DNA of 7,145 nt from an uncultured Clostridia bacterium (lineage in GTDB: Bacteria; Bacillota; Clostridia; Christensenellales; CAG-314). Under the pieces are notes generated by a model. That model saw only the letters and a list, made by a program, of their open reading frames with translations. It was not told the origin of the DNA and ran no database searches. Each line of letters opens with the position of its first letter. The stretch's first letter is position 1. Location: assembly GCA_934177025.1 (NCBI GenBank), contig CAKPPA010000056.1:1-7145 (forward strand). The letters are read 5' to 3'. Both the position numbers and the translations under genes were made by a program. This document shows positions 1 through 6,435 of this stretch, piece by piece.

Positions 1-202
1 GTTCAGTGGGGACACGCTTTTTCACGGAAGCGTCGGCCGAACGGATTTGGAGGACGGCGACCCTAAAAAACTAAAGGAAAGTTTACTTCGCATTCGTGCA
101 ATCGAAACAAATTATCGCGTGTTTCCCGGGCATGACGAGCAAACAACGTTGGATTTTGAAAAAAAATATAATCCGTATTTGAGCGGTAAGGAGGCTTTAT
201 GA
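1..202 (+). CDS. MBL-fold metallo-hydrolase, C-terminal fragment
   Basis: This is the 3' end of a gene that begins upstream of the window; 66 residues plus a TGA stop are visible (codons from base 2). The reading frame matches the C-terminal half of glyoxalase II-like metallo-beta-lactamase hydrolases. It has a SGDTLF segment whose Asp (visible residue 4) would be the metal-bridging ligand, GRTDL and GD just after it, and FPGH with the last metal-binding His (visible residue 44) followed by a Thr-rich turn and a NPYL tail. Members of this family hydrolyse thioesters such as S-lactoylglutathione or related small substrates in the cytoplasm; the substrate here cannot be told. The stop overlaps the next start (ATGA, 199-202), so it is very likely co-transcribed and translationally coupled with hemZ. 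The N-terminal HxHxDH motif lies outside the window, so completeness is unknown. Confidence 0.9.
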   Translation, partial: FSGDTLFHGSVGRTDLEDGDPKKLKESLLRIRAIETNYRVFPGHDEQTTLDFEKKYNPYLSGKEAL

Positions 203-1638
203 TTTCACTTTATACAAACGAACCCGCTTTTGCATCGGAACTATTGGATGAAGTGAAATTGTTTTTTCCGAAGGAAAGTTTTGTGCTGTTGACGGATCCG
301 CAGAAGGCGGACATTCGCCACGAACTTCGTATTTGCGGATCGGAAATGAAAAACACTGTTTGGTTTCGTGATTTAACGCAAATCAATTTCTTCCGATTTA
401 CGTCGGAGGAAGAAATTTATCGAAAACGCATGAAAAAAAGATATGCGAAACTTGCAATGTTCAGCTGCTTGCAAAAATTTTTCGGTAAAACGCCTCCATG
501 GGGAGCATTGACCGGCATTCGTCCGACGAAACTCGCTTGGGAAATTACCGAAAGCGGCGAAGATTTTGAAAAAATCTTTCGCGAGTTTTACCACGTTTCG
601 GATGAAAAGATAGCATTAACCAAGCGAATTTTGCGCCAGCAGGAATCCTTGCACAGCGCGGAGGAGCAGGCGGCGGATTTGTATCTCGGAATTCCGTTTT
701 GTGTTTCCCGTTGCAGTTTTTGTTCGTTTTCCGGCGGTGAAATCGGCAAACTTGAAAAATGGGTAGAGCCTTATTTGACCTGTTTGGAAAAAGAAGTTGT
801 TGAAACGTTGGATTTAATCCATCGGGAAGGATATCGGTTAAAAACAATTTACATCGGCGGCGGTACGCCGACGTCGTTGTCGGATTCGGACTTCGAACGA
901 GTGTTGAAGTTGTTAAAAGGCGTGCCTTCCCTTGAATTTACAGTGGAAGCAGGGCGTCCCGACACGATTACGAAAGAAAAATTGGATTTAATGAAAGCGT
1001 ACGGTGTCAATCGCATTTCGATTAATCCGCAAACCTTTTGTCAAGCGACGCTGGATCGAATCGGCAGGAAACACGGGGTAGAGGAAATTTACAGTGCATT
1101 TGAACTTGCCACGCATTATCCGTTTGCAGTAAATGCGGATTTAATTGCGGGGCTTCCGTCCGAAACAACGGAGGAATTTTGCTACGGGATTGAGGAGATT
1201 TGCAAAATTTCGCCGGATAACGTAACGATTCATTCCTTGGCATTAAAACGCGGTTCGGCTTTGAAAGAGTCCGGACAAAGGGAAGAAGAGGAAAAAGTTG
1301 CAAGAATGATTACTTACGCACATCACCGTTTAAGCGAAAGTGGCTACGAACCGTACTACTTATACCGCCAAAAGTATATGTCGGCCAACATGGAAAACGT
1401 AGGGTTTTGCAAGGAAGGAAAGCAGTGCCGATACAACATCGATCACATGGAGGAGATTTCAAATATTTTCGCTTGTGGGAGCGGTGCAATCAGCAAAAGG
1501 ATTTTTCCGAATCAAAATCGAATCGAACGCACGCCCGACGCCAAAGATGTGATATACTATGTTACACATATTAACGAAATGACGGAACGAAAAAAAGAAT
1601 TATTCGGGAAAAAGCAAGAGAATACGGAGAATACGTAA
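199..1638 (+). CDS. hemZ: HemZ-type radical SAM coproporphyrinogen dehydrogenase-like protein
   Basis: This 479-residue protein belongs to the HemN/HemW/HemZ radical SAM group. The [4Fe-4S] cluster motif CX3CX2C is at C168, C172 and C175 (FCVSRCSFC). The SAM-binding GGGTPTS is at 220-226, and the EAGRPDT strand at 250-256 and RISINPQT at 272-279 follow as in HemZ. An N-terminal domain of about 160 residues with PPWGALTGIRPTK (99-111) and the C-terminal YYLYRQKYM and ENVGFC segments (386-404) separate HemZ from the shorter HemW. The residue two after the third Cys is Ser177, not the fourth Cys of E. coli HemN. The expected role is oxygen-independent oxidative decarboxylation of coproporphyrinogen III in tetrapyrrole synthesis, but HemZ activity is much less established than HemN and no other haem gene is visible. 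The ATG is preceded by TAAGGAGG at 187-194, a strong ribosome binding site placed inside the upstream gene. Confidence 0.92.
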   Translation: MISLYTNEPAFASELLDEVKLFFPKESFVLLTDPQKADIRHELRICGSEMKNTVWFRDLTQINFFRFTSEEEIYRKRMKKRYAKLAMFSCLQKFFGKTPPWGALTGIRPTKLAWEITESGEDFEKIFREFYHVSDEKIALTKRILRQQESLHSAEEQAADLYLGIPFCVSRCSFCSFSGGEIGKLEKWVEPYLTCLEKEVVETLDLIHREGYRLKTIYIGGGTPTSLSDSDFERVLKLLKGVPSLEFTVEAGRPDTITKEKLDLMKAYGVNRISINPQTFCQATLDRIGRKHGVEEIYSAFELATHYPFAVNADLIAGLPSETTEEFCYGIEEICKISPDNVTIHSLALKRGSALKESGQREEEEKVARMITYAHHRLSESGYEPYYLYRQKYMSANMENVGFCKEGKQCRYNIDHMEEISNIFACGSGAISKRIFPNQNRIERTPDAKDVIYYVTHINEMTERKKELFGKKQENTENT

Positions 1639-1644
1639 AAATAG

Positions 1645-1673
1645 TTTACAGCCCGTTACTTCTGTGCTAAAAT
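1645..1673 (+). promoter_or_regulatory. Sigma-A promoter for rpsO
   Basis: The -35 box TTTACA (1645-1650) and the -10 box TAAAAT (1668-1673) are separated by exactly 17 bases. A TG dinucleotide at 1665-1666, one base before the -10, makes an extended -10. It sits seven bases after the hemZ stop. Transcription would start near 1678-1681, giving a leader of about 80 nt before rpsO. Seen directly in the sequence; activity is inferred. Confidence 0.8.
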
Positions 1674-1680
1674 ACCCATT

Positions 1681-1758
1681 GTACCGACGTGCTTAGCGAT
1701 GCGCTCTCCGGACGCTCGGCTCAGCGGTTGGCGAATTACAAAATCGGAGGAAAACAAA
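1681..1758 (+). promoter_or_regulatory. Structured rpsO leader, candidate S15 autoregulatory element
   Basis: This transcribed leader is more GC-rich than its surroundings and offers competing helices. Bases 1705-1711 (TCTCCGG) can pair with 1744-1750 (TCGGAGG), which is the rpsO ribosome binding site, with a U-G pair at one end and a G-U pair at the other. Inside lies a perfect 4-bp hairpin, CGCT 1713-1716 with AGCG 1723-1726 and a 6-nt loop. In an alternative fold 1708-1711 (CCGG) pairs with 1728-1731 (TTGG) through two G-C and two G-U pairs, extending that hairpin and freeing the ribosome binding site. A further option is 1684-1688 with 1727-1731. S15 is known to repress its own mRNA through leader structures in several bacteria, and G-U/G-C motifs are part of what it recognises. 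Assignment to a particular known leader class was not possible by eye. Confidence 0.5.
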
Positions 1759-2022
1759 ATGGACAAAACGAAAAAAGCCGAAATCATCGCAAAATTCGGC
1801 AGAAAGGAAGGAGACACGGGTTCTCCTGAAGTACAGATCGCATTGTTGACGGAACGGATCAATCACCTGACAGAGCACCTGAAAGTGCACAAAAACGACA
1901 ACCATTCCAGACGCGGTCTTCTGCAAATGGTCGGTAAAAGACGCGGTTTGTTGGACTACTTGAAATCCACCAAATTGGAAACGTACAGGGAAATCATTGC
2001 AGAGTTGGATTTGAGAAAGTAA
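1759..2022 (+). CDS. rpsO: 30S ribosomal protein S15
   Basis: This 87-residue protein (family usually about 89) binds the central domain of 16S rRNA at the three-way junction of helices 20-22 and nucleates platform assembly of the small subunit. The family signature is plain: GDTGSPEVQIALLTERI at 18-34, then HLKVHKNDNHSRRGL, MVGKRRGLLDYL and a basic C-terminus ending LRK. The His, Asp and Ser residues in HKNDNHS that contact rRNA are all present. The ATG at 1759 is chosen because CGGAGG (1745-1750) lies 8 nt upstream and the protein aligns from this Met. An in-frame ATG at 1699 would add 20 residues falling in the leader and is not credible. It has its own promoter, an apparent regulatory leader and an intrinsic terminator just after its stop. 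Confidence 0.98.
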   Translation: MDKTKKAEIIAKFGRKEGDTGSPEVQIALLTERINHLTEHLKVHKNDNHSRRGLLQMVGKRRGLLDYLKSTKLETYREIIAELDLRK

Positions 2023-2027
2023 AAAAT

Positions 2028-2054
2028 AGGACGGAGTACAACCGTCCTTTTTTT
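2028..2054 (+). terminator. Intrinsic terminator after rpsO
   Basis: AGGACGG (2028-2034) pairs perfectly with CCGTCCT (2042-2048) around a 7-nt loop. The last stem base begins a run of seven T (2048-2054). A run of six A (2021-2026) precedes the stem, so it could also act on the other strand. It starts six bases after the rpsO stop and separates rpsO from pnp. Confidence 0.93.
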
Positions 2055-2080
2055 CGGTAGTGTTGTGTGGAGGGAAAAGA

Positions 2081-4198
2081 ATGAGTGAATTTGTAAGTAT
2101 GGAAAAGCAAATCGGAAACCGAGCGTATCACGTGTTTGAAACGGAAATCGGCGGACGAAAAGTAAGTGTTGAAATCGGCAAGTATGCGGAGCAGGCAAAC
2201 GGCTCCTGCGTGATTCGCTGCGGTGATACGGTGGTAATGGTAAATGCCACGTTGGCGCAACAGGAAAGGGACGGCATCGACTTTTTCCCTTTAGGCGTTG
2301 ATTTTGAAGAAAAAATGTACTCCGTCGGAAAAATTCCGGGCGGATTTAAAAAAAGAGAAGGCCGTCCGAGCGACAAAGCAATTTTAACGTCGCGCCTTAT
2401 CGACCGACCGATTCGTCCGTTATTCCCGAAAGGATTTTATCGTGACGTAGCGGTAGTCGCAACGGCACTTTCGGTGGATACGGATATCCCGCCGGAAGTA
2501 TTCGCAATGATCGGCTCATCGATCGCACTTTCCATTTCCGACATTCCGTTTGCGGGACCTACCGGAAGCGTCGTTGTCGGCATGGTGGACGGAAATTACG
2601 TGATTAATCCGGACACGGCACAAAGAGAAAAAAGCCGCTTGACGTTGAATCTTTCGGGAACGAAGGACGCTATCATGATGGTGGAAGCAGGCGCGCAGGA
2701 AATCAGCGAACAGGAAATGCTTGACGCAATTTTGTTCGGTCACGAAGAAATTAAAAAACAATGTGAATTCATCGAAAAAATCGCAGCTTGCGTAGGCAAA
2801 CCGAAAATTCAACCGCAATTGCATACTGTTCCGGCAGACGTACAGGAAAAAGTAAACGCTTATGCATTCGAAATGGTGCGCGAAGCAATGAAAGAATTCG
2901 ATCGCTTCAAACGCCAAGCAAACGAAGATGCCGTTTTTGAAAACGTTAAAAAGCATTTCGAAGGGCAAGAGGACGTGCTGCCTTACTTGTCGGACGCATT
3001 GTACTCCATCAAAAAGAAAGTAGTGCGTGCGAGAATTTTGAACGAAGGAATTCGTCCGGACGGAAGAAAGACCGACGAAATTCGCCCGATTTGGTGCGAA
3101 GCTGGGGTTTTGCCTCGCGTACACGGAAGCGGCGTATTTACGCGCGGAATGACGCAGGTTATGACCAGCGCAACGTTGGGAACGATTTCCGACGTGCAAA
3201 AACTGGAAGGTTTGGATGATGACACGTTCAAACGGTACATGCATCACTACAACATGCCGCCTTACGCCTCCGGCGAAGCACGGCCGTTAAGAAGCCCGGG
3301 TAGACGCGAAATCGGTCACGGAGCCCTTGCAGAACGTGCTTTGGAACCGGTGTTGCCTTCGGAAGAAGAATTTCCGTATGCGATTCGGACGGTAAGCGAA
3401 GTAGTAAGTTCCAACGGTTCGACCTCGCAGGCAAGTGTTTGCGGTTCCACCTTGGCACTTATGGACGCAGGCGTTCCGCTGAAAGCACCGGTAGCCGGAA
3501 TCGCTATGGGCTTAATGAAGGATGAAGAACAAGGTAAAGTCGTTGTTTTAAGTGACATTCAGGGCTTGGAAGACTTCCTTGGCGACATGGACTTTAAGGT
3601 TGCAGGAACGGAAAAAGGAATTACTGCAATCCAAATGGATATCAAAATCAAAGGAATCGACAAAGAGATTTTGCAAACGGCTTTGACTCAGGCAAAAACC
3701 GGAAGAATGCACATTCTCGGGGAAATGTTGAAAGTTTTGCCGGCTCCGAGAAAAGAATTATCCAAATACGCGCCGAAAATTATCAGCTTTATGATCGAAC
3801 CTGATAAAATTCGCGAAGTTATCGGTAGCGGCGGAAAAGTTATTAACAAAATCATCGAGGATACGGGCGTTAAAATCGACATCACCGACGACGGAATGGT
3901 GTTTATCGCAACGAACGACGCAGAAATGGCTGCACGTGCGAAAGCCATCATTCTCGGGATTGCAAAAGATCCGGAAGTGGGCGACGAATACGAAGGAAAA
4001 GTTACCCGCATTATGGATTTCGGTGCATTTGTGGAATTGGCCCCTGGAAAAGACGGCATGATTCACATTTCGAAACTCAGCAAAGAACGTGTCGAAAAAG
4101 TGACGGATGTCGTAAACATCGGCGATATGGTAAAAGTAAAAGTTATCAAAATCGACGAAAAAGGTCGCGTAGATTTGAAACTTTTGAAAAAGCTGTAA
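2081..4198 (+). CDS. pnp: Polyribonucleotide nucleotidyltransferase (PNPase)
   Basis: This 705-residue enzyme (family about 700) is the phosphorolytic 3'-5' exoribonuclease of RNA turnover, acting as a ring-shaped trimer in the cytoplasm. Domains in order are: first RNase PH domain about 18-150, helical linker about 210-310, second RNase PH domain about 320-550, KH about 565-625 with GSGG at 582-585, and S1 about 634-700 (GKVTRIMDFGAFVEL). The catalytic segment is intact: GSTSQAS at 446-452, and EDFLGDMDFK, whose D498 and D504 match by my alignment the E. coli catalytic D486 and D492. T448 sits where E. coli has S438, which I recall as common in Bacillota. The ATG at 2081 is favoured because GGAGGG at 2069-2074 lies 6 nt upstream. 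A GTG at 2060 is in frame but precedes that site. No promoter fits between the rpsO terminator and this gene, so readthrough from the rpsO promoter is the likely source of transcript. Confidence 0.98.
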   Translation: MSEFVSMEKQIGNRAYHVFETEIGGRKVSVEIGKYAEQANGSCVIRCGDTVVMVNATLAQQERDGIDFFPLGVDFEEKMYSVGKIPGGFKKREGRPSDKAILTSRLIDRPIRPLFPKGFYRDVAVVATALSVDTDIPPEVFAMIGSSIALSISDIPFAGPTGSVVVGMVDGNYVINPDTAQREKSRLTLNLSGTKDAIMMVEAGAQEISEQEMLDAILFGHEEIKKQCEFIEKIAACVGKPKIQPQLHTVPADVQEKVNAYAFEMVREAMKEFDRFKRQANEDAVFENVKKHFEGQEDVLPYLSDALYSIKKKVVRARILNEGIRPDGRKTDEIRPIWCEAGVLPRVHGSGVFTRGMTQVMTSATLGTISDVQKLEGLDDDTFKRYMHHYNMPPYASGEARPLRSPGRREIGHGALAERALEPVLPSEEEFPYAIRTVSEVVSSNGSTSQASVCGSTLALMDAGVPLKAPVAGIAMGLMKDEEQGKVVVLSDIQGLEDFLGDMDFKVAGTEKGITAIQMDIKIKGIDKEILQTALTQAKTGRMHILGEMLKVLPAPRKELSKYAPKIISFMIEPDKIREVIGSGGKVINKIIEDTGVKIDITDDGMVFIATNDAEMAARAKAIILGIAKDPEVGDEYEGKVTRIMDFGAFVELAPGKDGMIHISKLSKERVEKVTDVVNIGDMVKVKVIKIDEKGRVDLKLLKKL

Positions 4199-4239
4199 TC
4201 TTTGTTGATTTGCTTTTACAAAATAACATTCTAAAGTTT

Positions 4240-4271
4240 AAAATTCGGTTTGGTTTCAAACCGAATTTTTT
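4240..4271 (+). terminator. Intrinsic terminator after pnp
   Basis: A 13-bp perfect stem is formed by 4240-4252 and 4257-4269 with a GTTT tetraloop (4253-4256). Its core is TTCGGTTTG against CAAACCGAA. A T run at 4266-4271 follows. It lies about 40 nt after the pnp stop and is nearly symmetric, so it could terminate on both strands, but no minus-strand gene is present. Confidence 0.95.
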
Positions 4272-4304
4272 ATTTCAAAATTTTCGGACTCGCCGTTGTA
4301 CTAC

Positions 4305-4354
4305 TTTCAAAAAAAAGCATTGTAAAGGATAGTTTCGAAAAAAAACAGTGTAAA
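4305..4354 (+). repeat. Imperfect 22-bp direct repeat, period 28
   Basis: Two 22-base units, 4305-4326 and 4333-4354, match at 19 positions. Each begins TTTC, has a run of about eight A, and ends TGTAAA. The units are six bases apart. They lie in the gene-free stretch 4272-4448 between the pnp terminator and the deacetylase. A weaker resemblance (17 of 22) starts at 4214, before the pnp terminator. The A-rich content makes chance similarity more likely. In the rest of 4272-4448 I see no convincing promoter or small gene; the best -10-like string (TAAAAT, 4426-4431) has a poor -35 and would start transcription inside the ribosome binding site. Confidence 0.5.
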
Positions 4355-4437
4355 TCAAAAAGTTTTATCCGGTTAACAAAATCGTTAGTACGGGGTCATA
4401 CGGCATAACGCATCGATTTTTCACATAAAATGGAGGC

Positions 4438-4445
4438 GAGGTGAT
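4438..4445 (+). promoter_or_regulatory. Ribosome binding site fixing the TTG start of the deacetylase
   Basis: GAGGTGAT matches the 3' end of 16S rRNA over eight bases. Its AGG core ends seven bases before the TTG at 4449. No ATG or GTG lies nearby in frame, so this site decides the start. A second GGAGG at 4432-4436 is just upstream. Confidence 0.85.
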
Positions 4446-4448
4446 ATT

Positions 4449-5177
4449 TTGAAAAAAATTAACGAAAACTCTTTTATAAATGTCCTGTCGAATGTTATAA
4501 TAAGTTTAATCGTACTAGTGATTGTGTTGTTAAGTTTCGGAACGGAAATTAAATCCGTTTTCGGAAGTTCGACGGAAAAACCGTATTACTACGGAAACCG
4601 AAACACAAAAAACGTAACGCTGATGGTAAACGTTTATTGGGGAACGGAGTACGTGGACGGAATGCTGGATGCATTTGACGATGACGGCGTGAAAACGACT
4701 TTTTTTATCGGTGGGACTTGGGCAGATCAAAATCCCGAAATGACGGCAAAAATTTTTAAGCGCGGACATGAATTGGCAAACCACGGATACTTCCATAAGG
4801 ATCACAAAAATTTAAACGTCGCACGAAATCGGGAAGAAATTTTTAACACCGAATCACTGATTCAAGCGTTAACCGGTGTGAAAACGACGTTGTTCGCTCC
4901 GCCGAGCGGATCTTTTTCGGACATAACCTTACAAGTAGCGAAAGACCTCGGCTATCGTACGATAATGTGGTCGAAGGACACCATCGATTGGCGCGATAAG
5001 GACAATTCGCTGATTTATAAAAGGGCGACGACGTCTGTAGAAGGCGGAGATTTGATTTTAATGCATCCGACGGCGGAAACCGTGATTGCATTACCGAGAA
5101 TTTTAAAGTATTATCGCGAAAACGGGTTTAAAGTCGTGCCGGTTAGTGAAAACATTAAAGAAGAAATACAGGAGTGA
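4449..5177 (+). CDS. ylxY: YlxY-like membrane-anchored polysaccharide deacetylase-family protein
   Basis: This 242-residue protein has a basic N-terminus and one hydrophobic segment (about 10-30), an uncleaved anchor or signal peptide, so the NodB domain (about 54-230) should face outside. Carbohydrate esterase 4 motifs are only partly kept. Motif 2 HX3H is H112 and H116 (NHGYFH). Motif 4 is DTIDW with D177 and D180. Motif 5 is LMHP with H206. Motif 1, normally TFDD, reads MVNVYWGTEY at 59-68, so the catalytic and metal-binding Asp pair is missing (N61, V62), and motif 3 RPP is APP at 150-152. Family enzymes remove acetyl groups from peptidoglycan or chitin-like sugars; activity here is doubtful. 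The place after pnp and before an M16 peptidase matches B. subtilis ylxY, where I recall a similar motif 1 (NVAWG). Start is TTG. The stop lies just before the next gene, whose ribosome binding site overlaps this coding end. Confidence 0.87.
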   Translation: MKKINENSFINVLSNVIISLIVLVIVLLSFGTEIKSVFGSSTEKPYYYGNRNTKNVTLMVNVYWGTEYVDGMLDAFDDDGVKTTFFIGGTWADQNPEMTAKIFKRGHELANHGYFHKDHKNLNVARNREEIFNTESLIQALTGVKTTLFAPPSGSFSDITLQVAKDLGYRTIMWSKDTIDWRDKDNSLIYKRATTSVEGGDLILMHPTAETVIALPRILKYYRENGFKVVPVSENIKEEIQE

Positions 5178-5179
5178 TT

Positions 5180-6427
5180 ATGAAAGCAAAAGAATTTGAC
5201 AACGGATTAACATTACTTGTTGAGGAAATCCCTCATTTGCATTCCGTCAGTTTGGCAGTAATGGTCGGCGTAGGAAGTAGCCTTGAGGAGGAAAAAAACA
5301 ACGGAATTTCGCACGTCATCGAACATATGCTTTTTAAAGGGACCGACAAACGAAGTTCTTTTGAAATTTCGGAATTTGTGGATCGCATCGGTGGGCAAAT
5401 CAACGCTTACACGTCCAAGGATACTACGTGCTACTACACCAAAACATCGGCAGATCATTTCGAAGAATGTTGTGATTTGTTAAGTGATATGCTGTTTTGT
5501 TCGAAATTCGACGTAACGGAATTCGAGCGCGAAAAAAAGGTGATTTTGGAAGAAATTACCATGGGGGAAGATACGCCGGACGACGTTTGCCACGATCTTG
5601 TTGCGGAAGCCTTTTTCGGGACGAATCCATTCGGAAAAACCATTATCGGCACGGCAGAAACCGTAAAAAGTTTTACGGCGGACGATTTGCGTAATTTTAT
5701 GCGGAAGTTTTACAATCCGAAAAATATCGTCATTACCGTTGCCGGTAACGTGACGTTCGAAAATGCGATAAAAATCGTGGATCGCTATTTTGCGAAAAAC
5801 TTTCAAAATCGTGGCGAAACTTTCGCCGTGGAGCCAACTGCACCTTGCGGAAAATACCTGTGTCGCCATAAGGACATCGAACAGGCGCATTTGGCATTTG
5901 CTTTTCCGTCGGTCGGGGCAGATGACGAACGACTGATCCCAATCAACGTATTGTCCAACATTATGGGCGGAGGAATGTCCAGTCGACTGTTTCAAAAAAT
6001 CCGTGAAGAAAACGGCATGGCATATTCCGTGTTCAGTTACGTTTCGACGTACGCTAAAAACGGTTATTTTGAAATTTATGCGGGAACGAATCCTGAAAAC
6101 ATCGAAATTGTTTGTAAATTGTTGCGGCAGGAGATTGCACAGCTTTTAAAGGACGGAATTACGGACGAAGAATTTTTGCGAGGGAAGGAACAACTGAAAG
6201 GCGGTTTGATTTTGTCGCGCGAAAACTCGCTAAACGTTGCGACAACGGCAGGGACTTATCTTTTAAAAACAGGAAAACTGTACAATGCCGAAGAAAAAAT
6301 CGCTGCCATCGAAAAAACAACGAAGCAGCAGGTGGAAGAAGTAATTCCTTACGTTTTCGGCGGAACGGCAGCGGCAAGTTTTGTCGGTAAAAAGCAATTT
6401 GAAAAGAATATTTTAGAAATAATTTGA
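5180..6427 (+). CDS. mlpA: M16 family zinc metallopeptidase, MlpA/YmxG-like
   Basis: This 415-residue protein is a two-domain pitrilysin/mitochondrial-processing-peptidase-type protease. The inverted zinc motif HXXEH is H45-V-I-E48-H49, and the third zinc ligand is E125 in VILEEI, 76 residues after H49 as in processing peptidases. The C-terminal half carries the GGGMSSRLF segment (263-271) and the Arg and Tyr (R269, Y282) typical of the substrate-binding domain. All catalytic residues are present and there is no signal peptide, so it is probably an active cytoplasmic peptidase. Its natural substrate is unknown. The ATG at 5180 is chosen because GGAG at 5171-5174 is 5 nt upstream; a GTG at 5174 overlaps that site. 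It starts two bases after the deacetylase stop and ends eight bases before the next start, so the three genes form one operon. A single M16 gene, not a YmfF/YmfH pair, is the pattern of mlpA. Confidence 0.95.
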   Translation: MKAKEFDNGLTLLVEEIPHLHSVSLAVMVGVGSSLEEEKNNGISHVIEHMLFKGTDKRSSFEISEFVDRIGGQINAYTSKDTTCYYTKTSADHFEECCDLLSDMLFCSKFDVTEFEREKKVILEEITMGEDTPDDVCHDLVAEAFFGTNPFGKTIIGTAETVKSFTADDLRNFMRKFYNPKNIVITVAGNVTFENAIKIVDRYFAKNFQNRGETFAVEPTAPCGKYLCRHKDIEQAHLAFAFPSVGADDERLIPINVLSNIMGGGMSSRLFQKIREENGMAYSVFSYVSTYAKNGYFEIYAGTNPENIEIVCKLLRQEIAQLLKDGITDEEFLRGKEQLKGGLILSRENSLNVATTAGTYLLKTGKLYNAEEKIAAIEKTTKQQVEEVIPYVFGGTAAASFVGKKQFEKNILEII

Positions 6428-6435
6428 GGCGAACC

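Noticed and set aside
1699..1758. Longer rpsO start at ATG 1699
   Set aside because: The extra 20 residues match no S15 protein and fall in the structured leader; the ATG at 1759 has the ribosome binding site.
2516..3247. 243-codon open frame on the minus strand inside pnp
   Set aside because: It lies wholly antisense to conserved PNPase coding sequence, has no recognisable domain and is rich in Phe, His and Cys as expected from a mirrored frame.
4261..4287. CCGAA at 4261-4265 can pair with TTCGG at 4283-4287, an alternative to the pnp terminator
   Set aside because: The helix is five pairs with mismatches and then A-T pairs, far weaker than the 13-bp terminator stem, so antitermination is not supported.
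4398..4431. Sigma-E-like promoter: ATA at 4405-4407, 16 bases, CATAAAAT at 4424-4431
   Set aside because: The spacing fits a sporulation promoter, but transcription would start near 4438, at the very edge of the ribosome binding site. It is too close to the start codon and sporulation is not shown.
5480..5995. 171-codon open frame on the minus strand inside the M16 gene
   Set aside because: It is antisense to a conserved peptidase, has no visible family motif and no ribosome binding site that I could support.
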